Source of the DNA: Arthrobacter sp. M4
GTDB taxonomy: Bacteria; Actinomycetota; Actinomycetes; Actinomycetales; Micrococcaceae
NCBI RefSeq assembly: GCF_020251205.1
Contig: NZ_JAIWYX010000001.1
Location: forward strand, 1-64,000
Reading direction: 5' to 3'
DNA: 64,000 nucleotides
The notes under the pieces are model-generated. The model made no database searches. It saw only the letters and a list, made by a program, of their open reading frames with translations, and was not told the DNA's origin. Shown here piece after piece: positions 23,655 through 32,776 of this stretch. Numbering within the stretch: the stretch's first letter is position 1; the number at the start of each line of letters is the position of its first letter. The position numbers were made by a program, and so were the translations under genes.

Positions 23655-24314
23655 TTACTTTGAGGCTGCGGTGTCCTGGCTGGATTCGGGGGTTTCCTGG
23701 GCCTCAGGTTCCAAGCCGGAAACCGTCCGGGCGATCTGAGCCGCTGTGGCCGAGTCCGGGCCCGGTGCCGGGACAAACACGGCTTCGCGGTAATAGCGCA
23801 GCTCGTCGATGGAATCCTTGATGTCGCCTAGGGCGCGGTGTCCACCGTGCTTCGCGGGAGCTTGGAAGTACGCCCTGGGGAACCAGCGGCGTGAAAGTTC
23901 CTTGATGGTGCTGACGTCAATGACGCGGTAGTGCAGGTGCTCCACCACATTCGGCATGTCACGGGCAAGGAACATGCGGTCGGTGCCTACGGAATTTCCC
24001 CCCAAGGGTGCCTTTCGGGGGTCCGGAACCCACTTTTCGATGTACTCCAACACGGCAGCTTCGGCTTCCGCCATGGTCTTGCCGGATGGCAGCTCCTCAA
24101 GCAGCCGGGACTTCGTATGCATGTCCCGGACAAAATCGTTCATCTGCGCAAGGGCTTGGTCATCAGGCTTGATCACAACGTCCACCCCGTCGCCCAGGAC
24201 GTTCAGTTCAGAGTCCGTGACTAGTGCGGCAACCTCTATCAGGGCGTCTTTCTCAAGGTCCAGACCCGTCATTTCGCAGTCGATCCAGACGATGCGTTCA
24301 TTAGTAATAGGCAC
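23655..24314 (-). CDS. orn: Oligoribonuclease
   Basis: A 219-residue DEDDh 3'-5' exonuclease that degrades 2-5 nt RNAs and pGpG. Motif ExoI is IVWIDCEMTGLDLEKDALIEVA, ExoII is in MNDFVRDMHTKSRLL, and ExoIII carries the histidine and aspartate in GGHRALGDIKDSIDELRYYR. It ends with a short acidic, disordered tail. The start is GTG 24314: TAGGCT (complement 24321-24326) lies six bases upstream and no SD exists, which suggests a leaderless transcript. It is divergent from the MptB-like gene. Confidence 0.95.
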   Translation of the reverse strand: MPITNERIVWIDCEMTGLDLEKDALIEVAALVTDSELNVLGDGVDVVIKPDDQALAQMNDFVRDMHTKSRLLEELPSGKTMAEAEAAVLEYIEKWVPDPRKAPLGGNSVGTDRMFLARDMPNVVEHLHYRVIDVSTIKELSRRWFPRAYFQAPAKHGGHRALGDIKDSIDELRYYREAVFVPAPGPDSATAAQIARTVSGLEPEAQETPESSQDTAASK

Positions 24315-24463
24315 CCGCTCAGCCTACCGCCAGGCAGCTGGGCGGTGCGCCGATGCTAAGATTTTGCCAGCGCAGCGGCGCCCTTTTGACACCCTGCGGA
24401 CCGCCCCCGACGCCGGCCAACCCGGTAGATATCTGGGCCGGGTCACGCTCAGCGACAGATGGG

Positions 24464-26047
24464 ATGACTCCGATAATGACCATGCCTGGACCGGCGACAG
24501 GACAGACCGAGACAGGCGTGTCCGGGGCGGCAGGCACGGTTGCGCCCGCGGAGCCTGAAGTCGACAACCCCAAGTCGCCCATCATCGCGGGCTTCATCGG
24601 CTCCGTATTCCTGATGGCCGGTTCCCTTGGCGTGGGCTGGCTGGCACCTGTTTCGGAGCTTCGGAGACTGCCGCTTTTTATCTGGATGCGTACCGAAGCG
24701 GCCGGTGTTGCCCTGTCCATTGTGCTGATTGCCATCGGCGGAATGTTGCTGGTGCGCGCCTGGCTTAGGTTGGGCCAGCGCGTCAAGGTGTGGGGTCGCG
24801 ATGCGCGGAAGGCGACGCTCCAGGCGGTCGCGGCGTGGGGACTTCCCATGATGTTCACCGTTCCGCTGTTCAGCCGGGACGTCTATGCCTACATCGGCCA
24901 GGGCCGGCTCATGGTGGAGGGCATCAATCCGTATGAAAAGGGCATCTCTGCACTGCCCAATTACTTCCAGCTGGGTGCCGACAAAATGTGGACCGAGGCC
25001 CCTGTCCCGTATGGCCAGTTGTTCCTGTGGATTGAGCAATTTGTGGTCTGGGCAACCAACGTGCATCCGGAAGGCAGTATCTTGCTGTTCCGCCTGGCCG
25101 CTGCTGTCGGGATTGTCCTATCCATCATTTACGTGCCCAAGCTAGCCGAGCTCCACGGAGTCAATCCGCACAGGGCCCTGTGGCTCTCGGTGGCGAACCC
25201 GCTCTTCCTTACCAACTTCATCGCGAGTGCCCATAACGATGCCCTGATGATCGGCCTGGCGCTGGCAGGCTTGTATTACTGCGCCACGCGACGGGTCATC
25301 CTGGGGCTCGTGCTTGTGACACTGTCCATTTCCGTCAAACCCATCACCATCATCTTCCTGCCGTTCATAGGACTCCTGTGGGCTGGTAAAAACGCCGGCT
25401 GGCGGAGGAAGATCGGATTCTGGCTCCTGACTGCCGGGATCGCGCTTGGCATCCTGTTTGCCCTAAGCCGTGTGAACGGTTTCGGCTTCGGCTGGATCAA
25501 TGGTTTGTCGGCGCCCGGCAGTATCTGGATCTGGTATGCCCCGGTTGGCCTCCTGGGTCTTATCGTGGCTTCGATCTTCAATGTCTTTGGCCTGGATGGT
25601 TGGGGCCTGGCCCGGTGGGTTTACGACGCCGGGAAGGTCCTTGCGCTAGGCATTGTTGCCTGGCAGATCTTCAAGGGCTCGCACGACCGGCTGATGCGGC
25701 GCCTGACCCTCGCTTTTGCAGCCATCGTTTTGCTGGCGCCGATGATCCAGTCCTGGTACGTTGTGTGGCTCCTCCCACTGTTCGCCGTCACGGGCATCCG
25801 CGACGACTGGCAGGTAAAGACCGTGTACTTCGTGGTGTCGTTCTTTATGGTTTATGCAATCTCGGACCAGTTGGAGGTCTTCCCCTATCTCCAAACCGGC
25901 GATTTGGGACTTGCCCTCGCATTGGCCCGCAATGCGGCGGCCATTATCGCCCTGCTCTTCGCGTTGTACCTTATTTTCCTGGACCCGCGGACCAAGCACC
26001 TCTTCAGCAAGAGCGAGGAACCCGTTACAACGCGTCCCGTTATCTAG
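24464..26047 (+). CDS. mptB: Polyprenol-phosphomannose-dependent alpha-1,6-mannosyltransferase (MptB-like, GT-C)
   Basis: About 527 residues with roughly 12-13 membrane spans. The first extracytoplasmic loop has the acidic GT-C signature in LFSRDVYAYIGQGRLMVEGINPYEKG, followed by VPYGQLFLWIE, SVANPLFLTNFIASAHNDALMIGLAL, SVKPITIIFLPF and MIQSWYVVWLLP. MptB builds alpha-1,6-mannan in lipomannan/lipoarabinomannan pathways of mycolata. In Micrococcaceae the homologue would act on a lipomannan-like polymer, which is an inference. The start is uncertain: ATG 24464 and 24476 are both possible, and the frame is open from 24353. Its stop overlaps the AlkD-like gene stop by 4 bp. Confidence 0.85.
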   Translation: MTPIMTMPGPATGQTETGVSGAAGTVAPAEPEVDNPKSPIIAGFIGSVFLMAGSLGVGWLAPVSELRRLPLFIWMRTEAAGVALSIVLIAIGGMLLVRAWLRLGQRVKVWGRDARKATLQAVAAWGLPMMFTVPLFSRDVYAYIGQGRLMVEGINPYEKGISALPNYFQLGADKMWTEAPVPYGQLFLWIEQFVVWATNVHPEGSILLFRLAAAVGIVLSIIYVPKLAELHGVNPHRALWLSVANPLFLTNFIASAHNDALMIGLALAGLYYCATRRVILGLVLVTLSISVKPITIIFLPFIGLLWAGKNAGWRRKIGFWLLTAGIALGILFALSRVNGFGFGWINGLSAPGSIWIWYAPVGLLGLIVASIFNVFGLDGWGLARWVYDAGKVLALGIVAWQIFKGSHDRLMRRLTLAFAAIVLLAPMIQSWYVVWLLPLFAVTGIRDDWQVKTVYFVVSFFMVYAISDQLEVFPYLQTGDLGLALALARNAAAIIALLFALYLIFLDPRTKHLFSKSEEPVTTRPVI

Positions 26048-26820
26048 CGCTCCGTCGGAGATTTGCTCCTCAGCCCCCGCGGCTGCTGACCTTGTGAATG
26101 GGGTGAAGGGGCCGACGGCGGCTGGCTGGCTTCCACTCGCGGCGGCAGGTTCCGTGTGGCCTCCCGGAGGGACAGGCCGCTGATCCTGTCAGCATGGCTT
26201 TCAACGAACTCCCGGACCCACTCGGGATCTGTTTTGCCGTACTCGCGCAGTGCCCAGCCGATAGCCTTGCGGATGAAGAAGTCTGTGTCCTGCAGGTTGA
26301 CCTTGATTACTGTTGCCAGAAGCGTGGGATCCGTCGCCCCTTTGGCTCCCAACTGCGATGTGATGGAGGCCCGCCTGATCCAAAGGTCCTCGTCGCGCGA
26401 CCACATGATCAGCAGCGGTTTCATGACTTCGGGATGAGACAGGAGCAGTTCGCGGATTCGGGGAGAGACGCCGTCCACCAGGTCCCACCACGCGCCTGTC
26501 CGGATGAATTCCTCATAGACGGGCAGCATGTCCAGGCTCCGGGCGGCCAGACGCAGTCCGGTGAGGTCGATGGCCGCATAGCGCTCCTCGCGAACCTCAG
26601 CCTCACGCCAGAGCCGCAGGACATCGCTTCGGAGGGAATTGAGCGAGCTGTGCCGATGCTCTTTGGCTGCACCGCGCACAATGCTCCTGACCTGCGGAAC
26701 CCGGACGCCCAGGTAGGGCATGGTGGACTTCATGTAGGCCTGTGCTCCGGCCGCACGTTCCGGGTCCGCGGACGCACGGAGCCGGCTGCGGATACTGTCT
26801 ACGAGATCGGCTTGGGCCAT
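26044..26820 (-). CDS. DNA alkylation repair protein, AlkD-like HEAT-repeat glycosylase
   Basis: A 258-residue all-helical protein of the AlkD/DNA_alkylation family, which excises N3- or N7-alkylpurines. HEAT-like repeats are visible, including YLGVRVPQVRSIVRGAAKEH, WWDLVDGVSPRIRELL, LWIRRASITSQLGAK, DFFIRKAIGWALREYGKTDPEWV and the closing SGLSLREATRNL. The paired W/R/K-rich segments match known family members. TAGTGT (complement 26827-26832) precedes ATG 26820 by six bases, a leaderless arrangement. It is divergent from the mutarotase gene. Confidence 0.88.
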   Translation of the reverse strand: MAQADLVDSIRSRLRASADPERAAGAQAYMKSTMPYLGVRVPQVRSIVRGAAKEHRHSSLNSLRSDVLRLWREAEVREERYAAIDLTGLRLAARSLDMLPVYEEFIRTGAWWDLVDGVSPRIRELLLSHPEVMKPLLIMWSRDEDLWIRRASITSQLGAKGATDPTLLATVIKVNLQDTDFFIRKAIGWALREYGKTDPEWVREFVESHADRISGLSLREATRNLPPRVEASQPPSAPSPHSQGQQPRGLRSKSPTER

Positions 26821-26902
26821 GCGCCAACACTAAGTGATGCATGGAATAATGAGCGCTAACAATCCAAGTCGGTCCTAACCGGATGATCCATCGGGGAGCA
26901 CT

Positions 26903-27865
26903 ATGTCCACCACCCACCACGGCACGTCCGGAGGCATCGGCGTCTCATTTGGCGCGCCTGTTGCGCCGCCAGGCGTAGATATTCAGTGCGGCCCTTATAC
27001 AGCCCGCGTGACCACGTTGGGCGGCGCCCTGCGGAGCCTGCGCTTTGATGGACGGGACCTGGTGGTTCCTTTTGATGACGACTCAATGATCCCGGACTAT
27101 CGTGGGGTCATCTGCGCACCGTGGCCCAACAGATTGGCGGACGGCCGCTACGGGTACAACGGTGCAGTCCATGAAGTGCCGGTCAATGAGCCCGAGCGGG
27201 GGACTGCGCTCCATGGCCTCGTCTTCGACAAGGTATGGAAGCTGGAGGGGCTGACTGCCGATTCGGTTGAGTTGTCCTGCCCGATTCAGTCCGTGGAGGG
27301 TTACCCGTTTCAGCTTCGCGTGTCGGTCAAATATGCGCTGGCAGAGGACGGCCTTCATTGTCATGTGCGGGCCGTCAACGAGGGAACGGCATCCGCCCCC
27401 TACGGCGTGTGCCCACATCCTTATCTGGTGGCTGGGAGTGCTCCGCTGGACGAGTGGTCCGTGAGCATCCCAGCTGAGCAGTTCCTCGCTGTCACGCCGG
27501 ACAGGCTGCTCCCCCTCGGCGTGGCGGCGGTGGCCGGCCATGAGTTCGATTTCAGGTCGGAACGCGTGCTGGGTCCGATTGAGATCGACCATGCGTTCAC
27601 GGGCTTGACACTTAACTCGTCTGGCACAGCATCAGTGCGCGTATTCGATCCCTCAGGTACAGGGGTGGAACTGGAGTGGGGCGCCGAATGGCCCTGGCTG
27701 CAGATTCACACGGCGGACAAGCCCCAGAAGCCGGACCGCCTGGGGCTCGCCGTCGAACCGATGACGTGCCCGCCCGACGCCTTCAACAGCGGTACGGATG
27801 TGGTGCTGCTGGCCCCGGGCGGAACCCATATGGCTTCGTGGACGATCAGGGCACTTAGCCGCTGA
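26903..27865 (+). CDS. Aldose 1-epimerase family protein (mutarotase-like)
   Basis: A 320-residue beta-sandwich mutarotase. Key segments are the entry strand [50 protein letters not shown], the catalytic histidine in [11 protein letters not shown] and the catalytic glutamate region [20 protein letters not shown]. Mutarotases interconvert sugar anomers, and the position beside xylB/xylA (convergent, 11-bp overlap with xylB) suggests it feeds alpha-xylose or a related aldose to the isomerase. ATG 26903 follows GGGAG. Confidence 0.9.
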   Translation: MSTTHHGTSGGIGVSFGAPVAPPGVDIQCGPYTARVTTLGGALRSLRFDGRDLVVPFDDDSMIPDYRGVICAPWPNRLADGRYGYNGAVHEVPVNEPERGTALHGLVFDKVWKLEGLTADSVELSCPIQSVEGYPFQLRVSVKYALAEDGLHCHVRAVNEGTASAPYGVCPHPYLVAGSAPLDEWSVSIPAEQFLAVTPDRLLPLGVAAVAGHEFDFRSERVLGPIEIDHAFTGLTLNSSGTASVRVFDPSGTGVELEWGAEWPWLQIHTADKPQKPDRLGLAVEPMTCPPDAFNSGTDVVLLAPGGTHMASWTIRALSR

Positions 27866-29279
27866 GGTAGCCTGCCGCGTACTTGCGGTATTGCGCCAGG
27901 ACGTAACTGTCCGCCAACTCTTCATCGGCAGGCAGTGACGTTCCATCCAACTGCCAATCCGGGAAACGCCCGATAAGTATTCCGGCAGCCTGGCGGGCCG
28001 CGCCATCTGCGACGTACTCTCCCGGGGCGGGGACGAAGACTGGCAGGCCGAAGACTGAAGGTGCGGCTTCCTGTACCGCTGGTGACTGGGCGCCGCCGCC
28101 CACCAGGATGATCCGCTTCGCCTCCACACCCTGCGCCTGCAGCGCTGCGAGTCCGTCGGCGAGAGAGCAGAGGATGCCTTCGATCGCAGATCGAGCCAGG
28201 TTTTCAGGAGTGTAGTTGGCCAGCGTGAGTCCGTGCAGCGATCCCGTGGCATCCGGGAGGTTGGGTGTGCGCTCCCCTTCAAAGTAGGGAACAAGGGTGA
28301 GGCCTCCGGAGCCGCGAGCAGCCGACTGTGCAAGTCGTCCAAGGCCGCTGAGGTCGGTTTCCAACAGTGCCGCTGTTGCGTCGAAGACGCGGGTCGCGTT
28401 GAGCGTGCAGGCCAGCGGCAGGTAGTTGCCTGTTGCGTCAGCGAAGCCGGCCACCAGTCCGGAAGCGTCCGACGTCGGGACGTCGGACACCGCGAAGACC
28501 GTCCCTGACGTCCCCAAGGAGACGACGACGTCCCCCACTCCGGCGGCCACTCCCAGCCCGGCGGCGGCATTGTCGCCGGCACCGGCTCCGATGAGTGCTC
28601 CGGTCGGGGTCTTGCCGACCCGGTCCAGCGGACCGGCGACCTCGGGCAGCAAGGGGACATGGCCGAGGGTGGCTGAGAGAACTTCCGGAAGGTATCGTCC
28701 CGTTGAGCTCGCGTAGTAGCCGGTACCTGAGGCGTCCGAACGGTCGGTGAAGAGCTGTTCCAGGCCGCCGGTTCCGGGGCCGTGGCCTGTCAGCCGCCAG
28801 GATAGCCAGTCGTGCGGGAGGCAAACCGCAGCGGTGCGTTTGCCATTGTCAGGTTCATTGCGGGCAAGCCAGCGCAGTTTGGTGGCCGTTAGGGACGCCA
28901 CCGGAACTGTTCCTATGGTGTTTGCCCAGTAGGCAGCACCGGCGGCTCGGTCGCCGTCTCCGGCCTCGACAACCATGGCTTCGGCATCGGCCGCTGAACG
29001 TGTGTCGTTCCAAAGCAGTGCAGGCCGAACCACGTCACCGGAAGCATCAAGGCACACCATTCCGTGCTGTTGGCCACCGATTGACACGGCGTCAACGTCG
29101 TCTAGCCCGCCCGCGCGCGTGATCGCCTCTTGGAGGGCGTTCCACCAGTGTTCCGGATGGACTTCTGTTCCGTCCGGGTGTCGGGCTTTGCCTTGGCGGA
29201 CCAGCGCACCTGTCTCGGCATCGCGGATCACCACTTTGCAGGACTGCGTGGAACTGTCGACACCTGCAACAAGGGACAT
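27855..29279 (-). CDS. xylB: Xylulokinase
   Basis: A 474-residue FGGY-family kinase phosphorylating D-xylulose. The N-terminal actin-like domain has [32 protein letters not shown] and [13 protein letters not shown]. The second domain has [50 protein letters not shown] and [12 protein letters not shown]. The length is usual. It is downstream of xylA on the same strand, separated by about 140 bases holding a GC-rich hairpin, so expression relative to xylA may be reduced. With XylA it channels xylose to xylulose-5-phosphate. Confidence 0.95.
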   Translation of the reverse strand: MSLVAGVDSSTQSCKVVIRDAETGALVRQGKARHPDGTEVHPEHWWNALQEAITRAGGLDDVDAVSIGGQQHGMVCLDASGDVVRPALLWNDTRSAADAEAMVVEAGDGDRAAGAAYWANTIGTVPVASLTATKLRWLARNEPDNGKRTAAVCLPHDWLSWRLTGHGPGTGGLEQLFTDRSDASGTGYYASSTGRYLPEVLSATLGHVPLLPEVAGPLDRVGKTPTGALIGAGAGDNAAAGLGVAAGVGDVVVSLGTSGTVFAVSDVPTSDASGLVAGFADATGNYLPLACTLNATRVFDATAALLETDLSGLGRLAQSAARGSGGLTLVPYFEGERTPNLPDATGSLHGLTLANYTPENLARSAIEGILCSLADGLAALQAQGVEAKRIILVGGGAQSPAVQEAAPSVFGLPVFVPAPGEYVADGAARQAAGILIGRFPDWQLDGTSLPADEELADSYVLAQYRKYAAGYLSG

Positions 29280-29321
29280 GTGATCGATTCTTTCTCTAGG
29301 GCCGCTGATGGATCAATGGTG

Positions 29322-29351
29322 CCGCCGCCGACCCAAGGGAGCCGGCGGCGG
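29322..29351 (-). terminator. GC hairpin between xylA and xylB
   Basis: A perfect 9-bp stem, CCGCCGCCG (29322-29330) with its complement at 29343-29351, in the untranslated gap. No T-run is present, so partial attenuation or mRNA stabilisation is more likely than full termination. Confidence 0.5.
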
Positions 29352-29420
29352 TGTGATGTGCGGTTGTTCGGCGCATCGCGGCGGCAGGCTGCTGGCGCCG
29401 GTCCGGAATGCCGCGGTTTG

Positions 29421-30608
29421 TCAGCGGGCGCCGAGGAGGTGCTCGATCGCCAGCTGATTGAGGCGAATGAAGGCGAACGAACGCTGGGCGGTTGCGTCGG
29501 CGTCGAAATCCTCGAAGGCCGATGGGTCGGCCAGCAGATCTCCTGTTGTCTCGCCCGGAGCAAGGGTGGGCTGCGCCAGTTCAGCGACGCCTGACGTGGC
29601 GAGCGCTTCCTGGACCTCAGGGTCGGCGCGGAAGGCCAGGGCCCGTTCCTTCAGGAGCAGGTACGTGGCCATGTTTGCTATTGCGGACTCCCAGACGCCG
29701 TCGTAGCCATCGGTTCGCGACGGCTTGTAGTCGAAGTGCCGCGGCCCGTCGTAGCGGGGCCCACCGCCCGGGAAGCCATTCTCGAGCAGGTCGACCGTGA
29801 AGAAAGCGCTGGTAAGGTCTCCGTGGCCGAACACGAGGTCCTGGTCGTACTTGATGCCACGCTGGCCGTTGAGGTCGATGTGGAAGAGCTTGCCCGCCCA
29901 CAGCGCCTGGGCGATGCCGTGCGTGAAGTTCAGGCCGGCCATCTGCTCGTGGCCCGTCTCGGGGTTGAGGCCAACGATGTCGCCGTGCTCGAGCTGCGCG
30001 ATGAACGCGAGGCCATGGCCGACGGTCGGGAGGAGGATGTCGCCGCGCGGCTCGTTCGGCTTGGGCTCGAGCGCGATGCGGAGGCCGTAGCCCTTCTCCT
30101 TGATGTACGCCGCGGCGGTGTCGACGCCTTCACGGTAGCGGTCGAGTGCGGCGTGGAGATCCTTCGATCCGTCGTATTCTGAGCCTTCGCGGCCGCCCCA
30201 CATCACGAAGGTCTCTGCGCCGAGTTCGGCAGCGAGGTCGATGTTGCGGAGGACCTTGGCGAGTGCGAACCGGCGCACGGAGCGGTCGTTGGACGTAAAG
30301 CCCCCGTCCTTGAAGACCGGATGGCTGAACAGGTTGGTGGTGACCATCGGCACCTTAAGGCCCGTTTCGGTCAAGGCAGCCTTGAAGTTCTTCAGAATGA
30401 GGTCCTTCTCCGAGGCCGTGGCGTCGAAGGGAACAAGGTCATTGTCATGGAATGTGATGCCGTAGGCGCCTAGTTCACTGAGCTTGTGAACAGCCTGAAC
30501 CGGGTCCAATGCCGCACGCGTGGGCTGGCCGAACGGGTCGTTGCCTGTCCAGCCGATCGTCCACAAACCAAAAGTAAAGCGGTCCGCGGGGGTGGGCTGC
30601 AGAGTCAT
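29421..30608 (-). CDS. xylA: Xylose isomerase (class I)
   Basis: A 395-residue TIM-barrel isomerase of the actinomycete class I type, converting D-xylose to D-xylulose with two divalent metals. Features: [17 protein letters not shown], the catalytic histidine in [25 protein letters not shown], metal ligands in [13 protein letters not shown], the [16 protein letters not shown] segment and [27 protein letters not shown] 30608 follows AAGGGAG. It is divergent from a ROK regulator across a short region with a palindromic operator. Full length and intact. Confidence 0.97.
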   Translation of the reverse strand: MTLQPTPADRFTFGLWTIGWTGNDPFGQPTRAALDPVQAVHKLSELGAYGITFHDNDLVPFDATASEKDLILKNFKAALTETGLKVPMVTTNLFSHPVFKDGGFTSNDRSVRRFALAKVLRNIDLAAELGAETFVMWGGREGSEYDGSKDLHAALDRYREGVDTAAAYIKEKGYGLRIALEPKPNEPRGDILLPTVGHGLAFIAQLEHGDIVGLNPETGHEQMAGLNFTHGIAQALWAGKLFHIDLNGQRGIKYDQDLVFGHGDLTSAFFTVDLLENGFPGGGPRYDGPRHFDYKPSRTDGYDGVWESAIANMATYLLLKERALAFRADPEVQEALATSGVAELAQPTLAPGETTGDLLADPSAFEDFDADATAQRSFAFIRLNQLAIEHLLGAR

Positions 30609-30658
30609 GATTGCTCCCTTGCAATGGGTCTGATCGGACGGATGGCTCGCCGATTAAT

Positions 30659-30677
30659 TAGTTTGCGATCTAAACTA
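30659..30677. promoter_or_regulatory. Candidate xylose repressor operator
   Basis: The inverted repeat TAGTTT-N7-AAACTA lies 51 bases upstream of xylA and within the divergent regulator promoter. It has the TTAGTTT/AAACTA look of ROK-family XylR sites. Confidence 0.65.
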
Positions 30678-30749
30678 TATGTGCCATGGTGAACTATGGT
30701 CAATGGACAGGAGCCGAGACGCAGTTCGAAGAACCACGAGGGAGGACCG

Positions 30750-32045
30750 TTGACGGGAGCAGCGAGCCCAGGCCGCGGGGCCGGGAGGAACAGTGCTTAC
30801 AAAGACTCCCGGCCGGCGCAGGCGGGCAATTCCGCAACTCCCGGACGCGTGGGTGACGTCCGTCGCGGGAATCTGGCCCTCGTCCTGGGCAGCGTCGCGT
30901 CCTTCCTTGCAGCGGAATCGGATGCCAGGCCAAGCCGGGCGCAGGTGGCAGCGGCCACGGGCCTCACCAAGGCGTCGGTCTCAAGCCTGGTCAGTGAGTT
31001 ACTGGACGCTGGGCTGGTGCGGGAAATTGGCGTGAATAGGGCGGGGGAGCGCGGCCGGCCAGGGGTAGGACTCGAACTCAGCACTCAAAAGGGCGTCCTT
31101 GGCCTCGAGATCAATGTCGACTACATCTCGGCCGGCCTCGTGGACCTGGCGGGGACCCTTCGCTTCCACAAGGTGATGGAGCGACAGAACAGCGGGGCGT
31201 CGCCTGAGGCGGTGATGCTCGCACTGTCCGGACTCGTTAAGGAGGCCGTGGATGCCGCCTCCGAAGCCCGGATGGACCTGCTTGGCGGCGGCCTGGCGGT
31301 TCCCGGCCTGGTGGACACGTCCCGGAATACCGTGGTGGCGGCGCCAAACCTGCATTGGACGGGCGTTGTCCTGGACGTCGACAGGTTATTGCCGGAAAGT
31401 CCATTTGGCATGGTCTTGTTCAATGAGGCGAACTCCGCAGCGCTCGCAGAGCTTTGGTACGGGGAAGGCCCCCGACTTCGCGATTTCCTGTATGTTTCCG
31501 GTGAAGTGGGTGTCGGTGGGGGTCTGGTCATGGATTCGGAACTGTTCACCGGACCGGGCGGACACGCCGGAGAACTCGGGCACGTAGTGGTGGATCCCGC
31601 GGGGCCGCCCTGCTCGTGCGGCGGCCGCGGGTGCCTTGAAGTTTTTTCCGGCCTGGAAGCGGTGTTCTCTGCCGCCGGACTGGGTGGCCAGTCCCTTCCT
31701 GGCCGATTGGACCTGCTTCGTCGGCGCTGTGCCGAGGGAGACCCGAAAGCTTTGAGTGCCGTAGCCCGCGCTGGCCGCTCGCTTGGTGTTGCGCTGGTGT
31801 CAGCCGCCCGATTGGTAGACCTGCCCAGCGTGGTGCTTGGTGGCCATTTCGCAATTCTCGGCGAATGGGTCATTCCTGCGTTACTGGAGAGCCTGGAAGA
31901 CCATGCTCCAGGACTCATCGCGCCGGACGCGGTTCTTCCGTCCACGCTGGACCAATCCGCTGCCCTGCTCGGTGCCGCCGGAAGCGCAATTCATTCCGTG
32001 CTGGAGTCGCCGCACATCATGATGTCGGCGGTAGATAGCGCCTGA
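30750..32045 (+). CDS. xylR: ROK-family transcriptional regulator, probable xylose repressor
   Basis: A 431-residue ROK repressor. The N-terminal winged helix is NLALVLGSVASFLAAES, then PSRAQVAAATGLTKASVSSLVSELLDAGLV. The sugar-binding ROK fold follows with VLGLEINVDYISAGLVDLAG, LFNEANSAALAELWYG and VGVGGGLVMDSELFTG, plus the zinc motif GHVVVDPAGPPCSCGGRGCLEV. TTG 30750 is preferred because GAGGGAGG precedes it; an in-frame ATG at 30696 has no SD and overlaps the promoter. Divergent placement opposite xylA and the shared palindrome support control of xylAB and itself. Confidence 0.88.
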   Translation: MTGAASPGRGAGRNSAYKDSRPAQAGNSATPGRVGDVRRGNLALVLGSVASFLAAESDARPSRAQVAAATGLTKASVSSLVSELLDAGLVREIGVNRAGERGRPGVGLELSTQKGVLGLEINVDYISAGLVDLAGTLRFHKVMERQNSGASPEAVMLALSGLVKEAVDAASEARMDLLGGGLAVPGLVDTSRNTVVAAPNLHWTGVVLDVDRLLPESPFGMVLFNEANSAALAELWYGEGPRLRDFLYVSGEVGVGGGLVMDSELFTGPGGHAGELGHVVVDPAGPPCSCGGRGCLEVFSGLEAVFSAAGLGGQSLPGRLDLLRRRCAEGDPKALSAVARAGRSLGVALVSAARLVDLPSVVLGGHFAILGEWVIPALLESLEDHAPGLIAPDAVLPSTLDQSAALLGAAGSAIHSVLESPHIMMSAVDSA

Positions 32046-32051
32046 CGCATG

Positions 32052-32073
32052 GCGCCCGCCCCGCTCCGGGCGC
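32052..32073. terminator. Hairpin between convergent ROK and GNAT genes
   Basis: GCGCCCG (32052-32058) pairs with 32067-32073; the TGACG/CGTCA flanks extend the pairing. It lies just after the ROK stop. Confidence 0.5.
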
Positions 32074-32095
32074 GTCATTCACGAAGGCGAGTCGA

Positions 32096-32776
32096 TCAAG
32101 TTGCCCGATTAAGACGCATGACCACCCGCCCCGGTGCGGGAGTGGCCGCCACTGTGAATCTCGCCGCGCGGAACAGTCCAACCGTGCCGTGATAAAGGTC
32201 GCTGGATCCAGCTGCTGGCCGTTGGGCTGCGTCAACCGGATACCCTTCGACGATGGCAGCACCATGGTTGAAGGCATGGGCGACGGCGGCATCCAGCAGT
32301 GCGGCCGCGACGCCGGTGCGCCTGTGCCCGGGGGCGACAACGAAGCAACTTACGGCCCAGATGGCTTCCTCCGCGACTGTTGTGGTCTCGTCTGTAGCGT
32401 TCAGTCCGGACTTCCGAAGCAACTGCGAGGCAATAATGCGCGGGTAGCTGTGGCGAGGTTCTACGGCACACCAGCCAACGGGCTCGTCTTCACGGTAAGC
32501 CAGAACGCCGGGCTCCGGCAGCCCGGCGTCGAACCTTTCCCGGAGGAGTTGCCGCCGCTGAACGGGGTCGGTCTCCTTCCAGGCGGCGCCTGGAAGCGTG
32601 AACCAGCGGCACCAGCAGCGGGACGGTTCTCCGCGCGTCCCAAAGAGGCGTTCGACGTCGGACCAGGTTGCGGGGGCGGTAACGATTTCCGCTGCGTTCT
32701 GCTTTGCCTGGTTCTGTTTGTCGGCAGCATCGGACCACGCGCCCGCCGGCGGAACTTCCCGACGCCGGGCGGTCAT
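32096..32776 (-). CDS. GNAT-family N-acetyltransferase
   Basis: A 226-residue acetyltransferase. After a basic N-terminal tail it has CWCRWFTLPGAAW and GVLAYREDEPVGWCAVEPRHSYPRI, then the acetyl-CoA loop in VSCFVVAPGHRRTGVAAALLDAAVAHA, and GAAIVEGYPVDA. The opening CRWF-containing part is typical of a GNAT subgroup annotated only as acetyltransferases. The ATG overlaps the LacI stop (ATGA), so the two are translated together. Its acceptor substrate is unknown, and whether it belongs to the LacI-controlled pathway is unclear. Confidence 0.85.
   Translation of the reverse strand: MTARRREVPPAGAWSDAADKQNQAKQNAAEIVTAPATWSDVERLFGTRGEPSRCWCRWFTLPGAAWKETDPVQRRQLLRERFDAGLPEPGVLAYREDEPVGWCAVEPRHSYPRIIASQLLRKSGLNATDETTTVAEEAIWAVSCFVVAPGHRRTGVAAALLDAAVAHAFNHGAAIVEGYPVDAAQRPAAGSSDLYHGTVGLFRAARFTVAATPAPGRVVMRLNRAT

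Noticed and set aside
24353..24463. Upstream ATG for the MptB-like gene
   Set aside because: The extra 37 residues (Cys/Pro-rich) are not membrane-protein-like and the ATG lacks an SD; a later start is more credible although not certain.
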